This document shows, piece by piece, positions 15,303 to 24,614 of a stretch of 64,000 nucleotides of DNA (positions are counted from its first letter, which is position 1; each line of letters begins with the position of its first letter). The notes beneath the pieces are model-generated. The model had not been told where the DNA came from. It did no database searches and saw only the letters and a list, made by a program, of their open reading frames with translations. A program made the position numbers and the translations under genes. The stretch is from Actinomycetes bacterium (GTDB taxonomy: Bacteria; Actinomycetota; Acidimicrobiia; Acidimicrobiales; Microtrichaceae), in NCBI GenBank assembly GCA_023392475.1, contig JAEVZA010000449.1, forward strand, positions 1 to 64,000, written 5' to 3'.

Positions 15303-18300
15303 CTACGCATCCCGGAGATCATCGTCGGTTCCGGCGTCCCCTGCGAAGTGTTCCCGCGGGTCAGTGCCAAGCTCCCAGAGCTTCGTCCAAGCGAAGTTGC
15401 GGCTGGTCTCTGCGAAGTGGGTCACCCCGATGCCCTCGAAGGGCCGCGAGAGGTAGCGCACGCGATCGTGGCGCTGTCCGGATCGGCTGACCTCGACGAG
15501 GGCGAGCACGAACTGGTCGGGAGCGTTCAGGGCGGTGAGGATCTCGTTGCGTGAGACCGTCACGGTTTCGGAGTCCTCGATCCGCCCCTTCACCTCGATG
15601 AACAGAAGTCGGTCTGTCCGGTCGTCCGACGCTGGGACGAGGGACTGCACGTCGTAGCCGGGATGGTTGCGGTGTTCGTCGTTCATGTCTCGCGCAATGT
15701 GGCCAACCGCAGCCTCGACATCGAGCACCGCCGCCATCGCTCGGCGCTCCACTTCGTCTCGGCCCGGGCCCGGGCTGGCTGGTTCCGCCGAGGAGTCGTC
15801 GATCAGGCCGATGGGGACGATGAGCGCCGCGCCGACAACCTTCGGCGGCAGGGCCTTCAGCGACTCCTCCTGGTCTAGGAGTCGCATGCGCAGCTCGAGC
15901 CGCGTGGCGAGCTCGTCGGCGCGTAGCTCGGCTCGCTCGGGGTTCATTCGTGGAGTCCGGCCGGCGTCCGCCTGCTCTCGGAGCTCGGTCGCCCGCTGGT
16001 CCCAGTAGTTGATCTCCCTCGTCAGGCGGTCCCGGACCGCCGCGCGTGTCTTCTCGACGCGGCCGAGCGCGTGTGCGCGGGCCGCGGCTAGGTGTTCGGG
16101 AACTGCGACTTCGATCGCGTGGTCGAGGCCCACGCGCTCCATGTCGTCGTCCAGCCATGCCGTGAACAGGGACAGTTCGAATCCGCGGAGCTCGTCGTCG
16201 GTCGGCGGCCGATAGTCGAGGTACGGCGCTCCAGGTGCGGCGCAGGCCGTGCCGTCCTCGGCGATCTCCACGAACTCGAATCGTCGACTCACGATGGTGT
16301 GGGGACCGGTCGCGCTCGGACGAGCATCGGCGATCGAGTGCTCGAGCATCACCATCACCCGCAAGGACTCGGTGTCGTGGCTGTCATCGACAAGGACAGC
16401 TCCCTGGTTCAGAAGGTGTCGATAGCGCTCTTCGATGAGGTCGATCGTCGATGTCAGCAGTGGATGGCCCGGTGCGACGAGCTCTGCCAATGGGGCTCCA
16501 GGGCTGCGCGCGAGGTCCTTCTCGAAGGTGATCCGCTCGTACTTCGGCGCAACCGGGGCACCCTCGCCGATCTCCCGGTCTCGTCGCCGAACCGAGTCAG
16601 GCACTCGGGTGATCTCGAAGCGGCCTGGCTCGCGCTCTCGGTAGGCGCCGCCTAGGTGCTCCAGCGCAGCGATGAAGAAGGCACCGATGTAGTGGGGCTG
16701 CAGCCGGCGAGCCTGCAACTCCTCCATCTCATGGCGGATGCGATCGACCTCGGCCCGTGCCATCACCTCGGTTGAGAGTGCCTGATCGGCGATCAGTCGG
16801 CCGAGATCGTCGCCGATCCGAGCATCGATGATCTCGAACAGCCGAGCTTTGACCTCGGGCTGGTCGCCGTACCGAATCGCCTGGATGAGAAGGTCTCGAA
16901 GCTCCGTCGCCGGCAGCGCAGCCCCAAGGACGTCGAAGACCTGCCCCTTGTAGGCGCGTCGCTGCTCCTCGATCTTGTCGAGAAGACGGATGTACACCTG
17001 AGCTTCACGCGTCTCTTCGGCCACGAGGTTCCACATATGGCAGACCTCTTCCTGGCCGATCCGGTGCACGCGCCCGAAGCGCTGCTCGATCCGGTTCGGG
17101 TTCCACGGCAGGTCGTAGTTGATGACGAGATGCGCCCGCTGGAGGTTGATTCCCTCTCCAGCGGCATCGGTCGCGACGAGCACGATGCAGTCGCGGTCCT
17201 GCGTGAAGGTCTGCTGGATCGCTCGCCGCTCGTCCCGGCCGGTGCTCCCGGAGATGGACACGACAGCGTCGTGGCTGCCAAGGAATGTACGGAGACGATC
17301 GACGAGGTAGTTCAGGGTGTCGCGGTGTTCGGTGAAGATGATCAGCTTCCGACGATTGCCACCGCCGTCGAACATCTGTGACTGCTCGCTGAGCAGTCCC
17401 GAAAGCTCGGTCCACTTCCGGTCGACGCCCTTCGACACCAGTTGTCGTGCCAGCTCCTCGAGTTGGGCCAGGATCGCGATCTCTGCTTCGAGCTCCTCGA
17501 TCGTGGAGGCCGCCGACGCGGCATCGGCGATCTCGACTTCGAGGTCCTCGCGCTCGCCGCCTTCGAGGTCGTCGACAGCATCGATGTCCGGCTCGGCGCC
17601 GTTGCCCAGCAGGGCGCTCAGTCGCTCCTCTTGTGCGGTCGAACCGAGTCGACGGGATCGTGCAAGTTGGCGCTCTTCAACGACGCGGGCTTCGAGTCGC
17701 TTCCGACGTCGGCGCAGCGACTGATAGATCGCCTCGGGCGATGAGGCGAGCCGTCGCTGCAGGATTGTAAGAGCGAACCCCACGGTGTTGCCGCGTCGCC
17801 CCTCGCCCTCGGCTGCGAGCCTGTCTGCGCGATTCATCTGCTCTCGGACGTACTCGGTGACCTCGTCGTAGAGGGTCAGCTCCTCGGTCGAGAGCGGGTA
17901 GCTGACCGTGTAGGCACGTCGTTCAGGGAAGAGCGGTCGCCCGTCGAAGCGCAGCAGGCGCTCCTTCACCATTCGACGCATCAGGTCCGATGCGTCCACC
18001 GTGTGGACTCCATCTCGGAAGCGACCCTCGAAGCGATCTGCGTCGAGCAGGGCGAGGAACAGCTGGAAGTCCTCCTCCTTCCCCGCATGCGGTGTCGCCG
18101 TCATCAGGAGGAAGTGCCGGGCCACCGACCCGAGCACCTCACCGAGCTGGTAGCGCCGAGTCTTCTGCACCTCGCCGCTGAAGAAGTGCGCCGACATGCG
18201 GTGGGCCTCGTCGACGACGACAAGGTCCCAGTCCGTCGAGCGCAGCCGTTCGACCAGATCGTCCCGACGAGCGAGCTGGTCGACTCTGGCGATCAGAAGG

Positions 18301-18899
18301 TTGTGCTCGCTGAACACATCCCCGGAGTACGACGCGTCGAGCATCTCCTTGGTGACGATCTCGAAGCGCAGCCCGAACTTCTCGTACAGCTCGTCCTGCC
18401 ACTGAGAGACCAGGCTGCCGGGGGCGACGATCAGCACTCGATGCGCGTCGCCACGCAGCATGAGCTCCTTGATGTACAGGCCGGCCATGATCGTCTTGCC
18501 GGCACCCGGATCGTCCGCCAGCAGGAACCGCAGCGGCTGTCGAGGCAGCATCTCGCCGTAGACGGCCTGGATCTGGTGGGGAAGCGGATCGATCTGGCTC
18601 GTCCTCACGGCGAGCATCGGATCGAAGAGGTGGGCGAGGTGGATCCGCCGAGCCTCGGCCGCGAGTCGGAAGAGGGCGCCGTCTGCGTCGAACGACCATG
18701 AACGGGCTGTTCCGTCGACGACCTGGAACGTGCCCTCGTCGGAGCGGTACATCAGGCGGTGGTCAGACTCGCCGCTCTCGCGCCGGTAGGTGACCGTGGC
18801 GGCGGCGGAGCCGTGCCATTCGACCGCAACGATCGTGACTGGTCCCGACGGATCGATGCCCGTGACAGTGACGCCGCCAACCAGCGAGTCCAAAGTCAT
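15303..18899 (-). CDS. SNF2-family helicase with C-terminal DUF3883 (DrmD-like)
   Basis: A 1198-aa protein and the first gene of the five-gene operon. Residues 1-90 hold a small beta-rich module (ITIVAVEWHG-like). Next is the SNF2/SF2 motor: LLADDPGAGKTIMAGL near residue 130, VVVDEAHRMSAHFF near residue 229, LMTATPHAGK, and motif VI RFGRVHRIGQ near residue 605. Around residues 1060-1150 there is a DUF3883-type segment with NHPGYDVQSL and RLLFIEVKGR, a pattern compatible with a PD-(D/E)XK-like fold. The N-terminal region and size resemble DrmD of class 1 DISARM. A leaderless or weakly led start is likely, since no clear ribosome binding site precedes the ATG. Confidence 0.88.
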   Translation of the reverse strand: MTLDSLVGGVTVTGIDPSGPVTIVAVEWHGSAAATVTYRRESGESDHRLMYRSDEGTFQVVDGTARSWSFDADGALFRLAAEARRIHLAHLFDPMLAVRTSQIDPLPHQIQAVYGEMLPRQPLRFLLADDPGAGKTIMAGLYIKELMLRGDAHRVLIVAPGSLVSQWQDELYEKFGLRFEIVTKEMLDASYSGDVFSEHNLLIARVDQLARRDDLVERLRSTDWDLVVVDEAHRMSAHFFSGEVQKTRRYQLGEVLGSVARHFLLMTATPHAGKEEDFQLFLALLDADRFEGRFRDGVHTVDASDLMRRMVKERLLRFDGRPLFPERRAYTVSYPLSTEELTLYDEVTEYVREQMNRADRLAAEGEGRRGNTVGFALTILQRRLASSPEAIYQSLRRRRKRLEARVVEERQLARSRRLGSTAQEERLSALLGNGAEPDIDAVDDLEGGEREDLEVEIADAASAASTIEELEAEIAILAQLEELARQLVSKGVDRKWTELSGLLSEQSQMFDGGGNRRKLIIFTEHRDTLNYLVDRLRTFLGSHDAVVSISGSTGRDERRAIQQTFTQDRDCIVLVATDAAGEGINLQRAHLVINYDLPWNPNRIEQRFGRVHRIGQEEVCHMWNLVAEETREAQVYIRLLDKIEEQRRAYKGQVFDVLGAALPATELRDLLIQAIRYGDQPEVKARLFEIIDARIGDDLGRLIADQALSTEVMARAEVDRIRHEMEELQARRLQPHYIGAFFIAALEHLGGAYREREPGRFEITRVPDSVRRRDREIGEGAPVAPKYERITFEKDLARSPGAPLAELVAPGHPLLTSTIDLIEERYRHLLNQGAVLVDDSHDTESLRVMVMLEHSIADARPSATGPHTIVSRRFEFVEIAEDGTACAAPGAPYLDYRPPTDDELRGFELSLFTAWLDDDMERVGLDHAIEVAVPEHLAAARAHALGRVEKTRAAVRDRLTREINYWDQRATELREQADAGRTPRMNPERAELRADELATRLELRMRLLDQEESLKALPPKVVGAALIVPIGLIDDSSAEPASPGPGRDEVERRAMAAVLDVEAAVGHIARDMNDEHRNHPGYDVQSLVPASDDRTDRLLFIEVKGRIEDSETVTVSRNEILTALNAPDQFVLALVEVSRSGQRHDRVRYLSRPFEGIGVTHFAETSRNFAWTKLWELGTDPREHFAGDAGTDDDLRDA

Positions 18900-18996
18900 C
18901 GGTCTGCGCGTTCGACGATGGGTGCAAGCAACATGCGTGGATCACGGTAGGACGCGATGACGACGGAACGGCTGTCTGTCGATCGGAGCGGGCGGT

Positions 18997-20313
18997 TCAG
19001 CACGGCTCTGTTGGCGTCGTGATCGTCTGTGTCACGACCGATCGCTGATCGGTGGTCGACGTGCTCGTGATCGTGAGCTCGACTGCCGGCCACAGTCCGG
19101 TCATCGGCGTGGGAGCGATGTACTTGTTCGACCATCGGTCTCGGTACAGCTCTTGGGCTCCGAAGGTGACGACGATGTCGTGACTCGCGAAATTGGGTCC
19201 CCCGGTCGGGAACGTGAACGTGCCCGTGTACCCGGCGCCGGGAGCCGGGCACGAGAATGTGAGGCCCACCGCGGGCGGCGCCACGGTGGTGGTGGTCGGG
19301 GTGGCGCTCTTGACCATCTGCTGGAGGCCGACGGCCAGGAACCACCAGATGAACAGCAACGCGATGATGCCGCCCATGATGGGTGTGCAACCGCCCCTCT
19401 TCGTCTCTCGCTTGCTAGCTCCTGAGCTCCGTGGCCCGAAGCCTCGCGCTCGTTGGGGCTTTCGCTTGGGTGCCGCCGAGGTGCGCGATGTCGGCCGGGA
19501 ACGTGTGCGCTCTGCTTGGGAGAGGGCCTTCGATGGGGACGCTGCCGCTGCATCGGTGGCCGCCCGCTTGGTTGGCACCTCGAGCTCACTCGCCAACCTC
19601 GTGAGCCATGCGACCATCTCGGGAGAGTTCGTCGTGGGACCGGCAGTCACCGTGGTGACGAGAGCATCGAGCGAGACGGCACGAACCGGGCCCAGGTCGT
19701 TCACCGGCTGCGGCAGCTCCGCCTCCGTGAAGCAGAGGACACCGCTCACGGGCACATCGAGGTGCTCGCTGATCCGTCCCGCGATGAACGACAGGGTGTC
19801 CGCTTCCTTGCGGAGGGGGTAGCGCCCTCGCCAGAGCGTGTCGGAACCTGCGGTGAGCACGCCGGTGTGCGCCTTCGAGTCCACGGCGAACACGCCGTTC
19901 GGACCGATCACCAGATGGTCGACGTTCGCCTTCGACCCGGGAACGTGCAGGTCGTGCAGCACGACGAACGCCGCAGGAAGGGCATTGAGGGCCTCGGCCG
20001 TTCGTCGCTCGCCCTCGGCGCCCTTGGCCCAGTTGTCGGCCTGGATTCGCGTCTGCTCCGCTCGAGCCTGCTGCTGGTCTGCGAGCTTGCGAAGCCGGTC
20101 GGCTTCAGCCGCCGCTGACGATCCGGCCCGGCTGGAGGACACCTCGGTGCTGGCGACGTCGGCGGCGATGCTTCTGACGGATCGATCCGGATGCAGCTCG
20201 GGCGGGTACCAGCGTCCGTCGGACGCGATCCACCATCCCTCGCCAGGGCTTCCCTCCCCGTCTCCCACGCGGAGCGAGGGTACCGGTCGCGGCGGCGTTC
20301 GCCGAGTGGACAT
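18997..20313 (-). CDS. NERD-domain membrane-anchored protein with WWxASDGxWYPPE motif
   Basis: A 438-aa protein from the second in-frame ATG; a start 15 codons upstream is possible. Order: WWIASDGRWYPPE near residue 30, a coiled region rich in Ala, Arg and Gln (about 65-105), then a NERD domain (EGERRTAEALNAL, NVDHLVIGPNGVFAVDSKAH), a basic linker, a membrane helix (IIALLFIWWFLAVGL) near residue 330, a Thr-rich spacer and an extracellular-looking beta domain. NERD domains are nuclease-related. Here D-(x)n-DSK gives a plausible PD-(D/E)XK-type active site. It is transcribed in the same direction as the defence operon, about 100 bp upstream of it. A role in DNA processing at the membrane is only inference. 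Confidence 0.75.
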   Translation of the reverse strand: MSTRRTPPRPVPSLRVGDGEGSPGEGWWIASDGRWYPPELHPDRSVRSIAADVASTEVSSSRAGSSAAAEADRLRKLADQQQARAEQTRIQADNWAKGAEGERRTAEALNALPAAFVVLHDLHVPGSKANVDHLVIGPNGVFAVDSKAHTGVLTAGSDTLWRGRYPLRKEADTLSFIAGRISEHLDVPVSGVLCFTEAELPQPVNDLGPVRAVSLDALVTTVTAGPTTNSPEMVAWLTRLASELEVPTKRAATDAAAASPSKALSQAERTRSRPTSRTSAAPKRKPQRARGFGPRSSGASKRETKRGGCTPIMGGIIALLFIWWFLAVGLQQMVKSATPTTTTVAPPAVGLTFSCPAPGAGYTGTFTFPTGGPNFASHDIVVTFGAQELYRDRWSNKYIAPTPMTGLWPAVELTITSTSTTDQRSVVTQTITTPTEPC

Positions 20314-20449
20314 GCCGACTGGTGCGGACGCCGATTGTCTGCTGAGTGTCAACGGCACTGCGGCGCCCGCCGACGGCTTGATCGCGCCGCTCCGGTGTTC
20401 AACCCAGTCCTCGCTTCGGTGATCACTGTCCGGTGAGGAACGGGTCGAG

Positions 20450-20470
20450 AGCCCGGTACAGGACCGGGTT
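20450..20470. promoter_or_regulatory. Short inverted repeat upstream of excisionase-like gene
   Basis: CCCGGT (20452-20457) and ACCGGG (20463-20468) form a perfect hairpin with a five-base loop, extended by a G-T and an A-T pair. It lies in the only gap between the divergent NERD gene and the excisionase/relaxase genes, so it could be an operator or part of an origin of transfer. No experimental or motif-level support beyond symmetry. Confidence 0.35.
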
Positions 20471-20520
20471 CAAGAGTTCGTCGGATGCTCCCGGCTTGTT
20501 CATCGAGTCGAGGAGTGTTG

Positions 20521-20856
20521 ATGAGTGCACCTGATCTGTTGACGGTGACCGAGGCTGCAGCGGTGCTGCGGATCGGTCGCACGACCGCGTACGAGCTGGT
20601 CCGCAGCGACTTTGTCTCCGGCGGGGCGGAGGGGTTGGGGGTGGTGCGCGTCGGTGGCCAGTTCCGGATCCCTCGTGTGGCGTTGGAGCGGCTGGTGGGT
20701 GGGCCGGTGTCGTGGCCGGCCGACGAGACGCCGGGGAGCGAGCACGTCGAGCCGGCCGAGCCTTCTGCTCCTGTCGAGCCCTCCGTCCGCCCGCGTGCTG
20801 TGGGCCGGAAGCGCGACGGTTCGGTGTCGGCGCCGATGTTGCCGTTCGGCGAGTGA
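20521..20856 (+). CDS. Excisionase-like MerR/HTH_17 DNA-binding protein
   Basis: A 111-aa protein. ATG is preceded by AGGAG five bases upstream, and an upstream in-frame ATG lacks such a site. Residues 3-65 form the helix-turn-helix and wing of excisionase/AlpA-like proteins: LLTVTEAAAVLRIGRTTAYE and GQFRIPRVALERLV. The tail is Pro/Glu-rich and probably unstructured. It stands immediately before the relaxase gene (115 bp gap) in an element with a tyrosine integrase, so it probably directs excision or controls mobilisation genes. Assignment to the HTH family is firm; the exact role is inferred from context. Confidence 0.82.
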   Translation: MSAPDLLTVTEAAAVLRIGRTTAYELVRSDFVSGGAEGLGVVRVGGQFRIPRVALERLVGGPVSWPADETPGSEHVEPAEPSAPVEPSVRPRAVGRKRDGSVSAPMLPFGE

Positions 20857-20971
20857 GCGCACCGATGGTCGCTCTGGTCGTGTGGTGGTGGAGTGCCATC
20901 TCGTTCGACGCACTTGCACCACGGTGCTCTCACCACGCTCAACCGCTTCTCAACCGGCCCGGTGGTGTGCC

Positions 20972-23521
20972 GTGTTGAGCATCGGGAAGCTCGCCGCGGG
21001 GACCGGCGGCTACTACACGGCGATGGTCGCCTCGGGCGCCGAGGAGTACTACACCGGCGCCCGCGAAGCCCCCGGCCGATGGATCGGCCAGAGCGCTGGG
21101 CTTCTCGGCCTCGACGGTGAGGTGACCGCCGAGGACTTCGCGGCCTTGTTGGAGCATCGGGACCCGACCACTGGTGAGCGCGTCACGGCGGCGCGGTCGG
21201 CGCCGACGGTGGTGGCGTTCGACGCGACGTTCTGTGCGCCGAAGTCGGTGTCGATCCTCCACAGCCTCGGCGACGACCACGTCCGCACCGAAGTTCGTGA
21301 CGCTCACGACGCGGCGGTGGCCGCGGCGTTCGAGGTCCTCGAGGGCGAAGCCGCCCGAGGCCGCCGCGGCCGGGGCGGATCAACGGTGGTGGAGGGCGAT
21401 GGCCTGGTCGCTGGGTCGTTCCGGCATCGGACCTCGCGGGCCGGGGATCCGCATCTTCACACCCATGTCGTGATCGCCAACCTCGTCCACGGCCCCGACG
21501 ACCGATGGACCGCCTTGGATGCCCGCCCGTTGTTCCACTGGGCCAAGACCTGCGGCTACCTCTACGAGGCGCAGCTCCGCCACGAGCTCACCGCCCGCCT
21601 CGGCGTCTCCTGGACCCCGGTGACACGGGGGATCGCCGACGTCGACGGCGTCCCGAAGGGGGTGCGGGACGAGTTCTCGACCCGCCGCCGGGAGATCGCC
21701 GCCCACCTGGAAGCGTCCGGGTTCGACTCCGCGAAGGCGGCGCAGCTCGCGGCGTATCAGACCCGGAAGATGAAGGACCACCGCAGCACCGTCGAGACCC
21801 TCGCCGAAGAATGGCAGCGACGGGCTGACGCGCTCCGCTTCGACATCGACACCGTCATCCCCGACCGGTCGGTGCCGAGGAGTGTCGAACGGTCCGTGCA
21901 GGAGCCGGCAGCGGTTGACATCGACCGCTTGTTCGCGGATCTGGCCGGTCCGGACGGGCTGACGAAGCATCGGGCCACGTTCGGACGTCGCGAGGTGATC
22001 CAGGCGATCTGCGAACGGCTCCCGTCCGGGGCGCCGGTCGAGTCGATCATCGAGTGGTCCGAGCAGTTCATCGAATCACCCCACAGCATCCTCCTCGCCG
22101 GTGAGCACCGGCCGGCGATCCAACGCCGCGACGGCCGGGCCGTCGTCGCGTTGACCGACCAGGCCCGCTTCAGCACCCCCGACATGCTGCGGGTTGAACA
22201 CCGCCTCGTTGAACTCGCGTTGCAACCCCTCGCCCGTGAACACGGGATCGTGCCGCATGAACCGTTCGAAGCCGCCACCTCCACCACAGGCCTCAGCAAC
22301 GAGCAGTACCGGATGGTGTTGCAGCTCACCGGATACGGCCACCACATCGACGTCATCGACGGCGTCGCCGGGTCGGGCAAGACCCACGCCCTCGGCATCT
22401 GCAACCGGCTGTGGACCGACGCCGGCTACCAGGTGATCGGTTGCGCGCTCGCGGGCAAAGCCGCCCGCCAGCTCGAGACCGACGCCCGGATCGCGTCGGT
22501 GACGATCGACCGGCTCCTCATCGACCTCGACCACCCACAACACGGCGGATTGCGTCCGAACTCGATCGTGGTGGTGGATGAGGCGGCGATGGTCGGCACC
22601 CGCAAGCTGCTGCGCCTCGCGGAGCACACCATGGTCGCCGATGCGAAGCTCGTGTTGATCGGCGACCCGTGCCAGCTACCGGAGATCGAAGCCGGCGGCG
22701 CGTTCGTCGGCCTTCGCGACCGAGTCACCCACACCGGCCTCCGTCACAACCGGCGTCAGACTGCGCAGTGGGAACGAGATGCGCTCATCGAGCTCCGCAC
22801 TGGTGATACCGACGCGGCTGTCGACGCCTACCTCGACCGCGGCCGCATCACCGTCCTCCGTAGCAGCGACACCGCCCGAGAGCGGCTCGTCGACGAATGG
22901 GCCGGGGTCCGCGGCACCCAGTCGGCGATCATGCTCGCCAGCCGTCGCGTCGACGTCGACCACCTCAACCACCTCGCCCGTGAGCGGCTCCGTGCCGGTG
23001 GTGCCCTGGGCGGCGATGAGGTCGTACTCGGTGGGCGGGGCTACACGACCGGTGACCTGGTGCTGGCGTTGCGCAACGACGCCCGCCTCGGTGTGCTCAA
23101 CGGCACCCGCGCCGTCATCGACCGCATCGACACCGACCACCGTTACGTCGACTGTCGCACCGAGACCCACGAACGGCTCCGGCTCCCGTTCCACTACGCC
23201 GAAGCCGGTGAGCTCACCCACGGGTACGCGATGACGATCCACAAAGCCCAGGGCGGCACCTATGACCGGTGCTTCGTCCTCGCCGGGGACCAGCTCACCC
23301 GAGAGTCCGCGTACACCGCCCTGTCCCGGGCCCGGGAGGGCACCGACGTGTACGTCATCTCCGACGACCCCCGAGCCGAGGACGCCCACATGCCCGAACA
23401 CCGCGACCAGCCCATCGACGTCTTCCGCAACACCGTCCGACGCAGCCACGCACAGGAGATGGCTGTCGACGTCCAAGAACACGAACCCGACGACGGCGCC
23501 GGCATCGACATTGGGATGTGA
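20972..23521 (+). CDS. MobF-family relaxase/helicase (TrwC/TraI-like)
   Basis: An 849-aa protein starting at GTG (MLSIGKLAAGTGGYYTAMV). The longer open frame is rejected because it overlaps the upstream gene and adds arginine-rich sequence. The relaxase domain has tyrosine pairs Y14-Y15 and Y26-Y27 near the N-terminus and the metal-binding HUH-type HLHTH (H161, H163, H165). A TraA/RecD-type helicase follows: Walker A GVAGSGKTHAL near residue 464, DEAA near residue 536, and a C-terminal SF1 motif YTALSRAREGTDVYV. It nicks the origin of transfer and unwinds the strand to be moved. It is the only transfer gene seen. No coupling protein or secretion apparatus is present. Confidence 0.92.
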   Translation: MLSIGKLAAGTGGYYTAMVASGAEEYYTGAREAPGRWIGQSAGLLGLDGEVTAEDFAALLEHRDPTTGERVTAARSAPTVVAFDATFCAPKSVSILHSLGDDHVRTEVRDAHDAAVAAAFEVLEGEAARGRRGRGGSTVVEGDGLVAGSFRHRTSRAGDPHLHTHVVIANLVHGPDDRWTALDARPLFHWAKTCGYLYEAQLRHELTARLGVSWTPVTRGIADVDGVPKGVRDEFSTRRREIAAHLEASGFDSAKAAQLAAYQTRKMKDHRSTVETLAEEWQRRADALRFDIDTVIPDRSVPRSVERSVQEPAAVDIDRLFADLAGPDGLTKHRATFGRREVIQAICERLPSGAPVESIIEWSEQFIESPHSILLAGEHRPAIQRRDGRAVVALTDQARFSTPDMLRVEHRLVELALQPLAREHGIVPHEPFEAATSTTGLSNEQYRMVLQLTGYGHHIDVIDGVAGSGKTHALGICNRLWTDAGYQVIGCALAGKAARQLETDARIASVTIDRLLIDLDHPQHGGLRPNSIVVVDEAAMVGTRKLLRLAEHTMVADAKLVLIGDPCQLPEIEAGGAFVGLRDRVTHTGLRHNRRQTAQWERDALIELRTGDTDAAVDAYLDRGRITVLRSSDTARERLVDEWAGVRGTQSAIMLASRRVDVDHLNHLARERLRAGGALGGDEVVLGGRGYTTGDLVLALRNDARLGVLNGTRAVIDRIDTDHRYVDCRTETHERLRLPFHYAEAGELTHGYAMTIHKAQGGTYDRCFVLAGDQLTRESAYTALSRAREGTDVYVISDDPRAEDAHMPEHRDQPIDVFRNTVRRSHAQEMAVDVQEHEPDDGAGIDIGM

Positions 23522-23527
23522 GGTGGT

Positions 23528-23570
23528 CCCGTCGGAACGCCGGACGTGCTGCGTGCCGTACCCCGACGGG
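23528..23570. terminator. Possible terminator between convergent genes
   Basis: CCCGTCGG (23528-23535) and CCGACGGG (23563-23570) are perfect reverse complements with a 27-base loop, just after the relaxase stop and before the stop of the convergent small gene. There is no T-run, so intrinsic termination is uncertain. Confidence 0.35.
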
Positions 23571-23574
23571 CTGC

Positions 23575-23904
23575 CTAAGGCCGAAGCTGGAAGAGAAGCA
23601 GCTTGAGCTGCTCGCGCAGGTGCAGGCCCTGAGCAACGGCGGTGTCGACATCGAGTTGGGCGAGCACGTCGGGGAGGAGGGACTTGAGCAGCTGGTCGAT
23701 CTCGTCGACGTCGGCGGTAGCGACCGAACCGTCCCAGAACGCGGCGAGCATCAGACAGCAGCGGCCGAGTACGAGCACCGCACGGTCGCCGGTGTCTTCA
23801 ACCCAGTGGACGCACTCCCACCAGAACTGCTCGAAGTCGCTGGGCGGGAACGCCGAACAACCATGATCAGCGAGGTACTGCAGACGCGAACGCGGGTCCA
23901 CCAC
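23575..23904 (-). CDS. Hypothetical small protein in the mobilisation region
   Basis: The chosen GTG start gives 109 aa (VVDPRSRLQYLADHG). An ATG 32 codons upstream would overlap the phosphoribosyltransferase gene by about 130 bases, which is less likely. The protein contains SDFEQFWWECVHWVEDTGDR and a helical C-terminal half ending LREQLKLLLFQLRP. I see no enzymatic motif and recognise no family. Its overlap of about 38 bases with the end of the phosphoribosyltransferase gene indicates one transcript. It converges with the relaxase gene. Function unknown. Confidence 0.5.
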   Translation of the reverse strand: MVDPRSRLQYLADHGCSAFPPSDFEQFWWECVHWVEDTGDRAVLVLGRCCLMLAAFWDGSVATADVDEIDQLLKSLLPDVLAQLDVDTAVAQGLHLREQLKLLLFQLRP

Positions 23905-24529
23905 CCACCGGCTTGATCCCGAGGTCCCTGTAGGTAAATACCGGTGCGTACGGGACATCTTTCGATTCGAAGTAGGCCCGAGCGACTTCACCGCGGTCAA
24001 CGAGCGTCACGGCGGCCACGACAGTTGCCCCAGTTGCCGTCACCTGCTCGTACGCCTGCTGGATCGACCCGCCAGTCGTCACGATGTCATCGACGAGCAA
24101 GACCGCTGACCCGCGACCGAGCCGTGCACCTTCGACCAGTTGGTTCGTCCCTCGGCCCTTCGCCTTCTTGCGGACGACGAACCATTCGCGGTCGTCGGCA
24201 AGGTACGCAGCGATTCCGTGTGCGAACTGGTCAGCTCCGAGCGTGAGGCCACCGACTGCGTCGTAGCGGATGCCGAGCAGCTCGATCGACTCGACGATTA
24301 CCTGGCAGGCAAGCCGAAGGTCGCGGCCCTTGGCCAGCGCGTGCTTGCCGTCGATGAAGTCGCAGCTTCGTTCGCCTGAGGCGAGCTCGCGTGGCTCATC
24401 GAACTGGATAAGACCATGTTCCTTGACCACCGCGAGCAGCTCGGAGCGCCGCTTCTGGTACTCCCCGGAGTCGATGGCAGAGTCGGTCACAAGTGCACAG
24501 TCTGGTCCGTGGCCCCCGGTGGGAGCCAT
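23867..24529 (-). CDS. Orotate-phosphoribosyltransferase-like protein
   Basis: A 220-aa type I phosphoribosyltransferase fold: DFIDGKHALAKG near residue 58, YDAVGGLTLGADQFAHG, and the PRPP-binding loop VLLVDDIVTTGGSIQQAY near residue 143. True PyrE enzymes join orotate and PRPP in pyrimidine synthesis; this divergent copy on a mobile element may serve another base or be a scavenging or regulatory version. A GTG 13 codons downstream is an alternative start that fits the usual family N-terminus. It lies between the relaxase and integrase genes and is cotranscribed with the small hypothetical gene. No neighbouring pyrimidine genes support a housekeeping role. Confidence 0.78.
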   Translation of the reverse strand: MAPTGGHGPDCALVTDSAIDSGEYQKRRSELLAVVKEHGLIQFDEPRELASGERSCDFIDGKHALAKGRDLRLACQVIVESIELLGIRYDAVGGLTLGADQFAHGIAAYLADDREWFVVRKKAKGRGTNQLVEGARLGRGSAVLLVDDIVTTGGSIQQAYEQVTATGATVVAAVTLVDRGEVARAYFESKDVPYAPVFTYRDLGIKPVGGGPAFASAVPR

Positions 24530-24614
24530 TCCGCTAGGCCCTTGAGACGACCACCGTACTCACTCGAGCTTGCGAGGGGCAGGACCCGACCGTGCGCCGA
24601 CCGCATGAGGTGCG

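Noticed and set aside
9274..18899. BREX/Pgl system
   Set aside because: No PglZ phosphatase, BrxL or BrxA/B genes; the DUF1156 methyltransferase and DUF499 ATPase form a different set.
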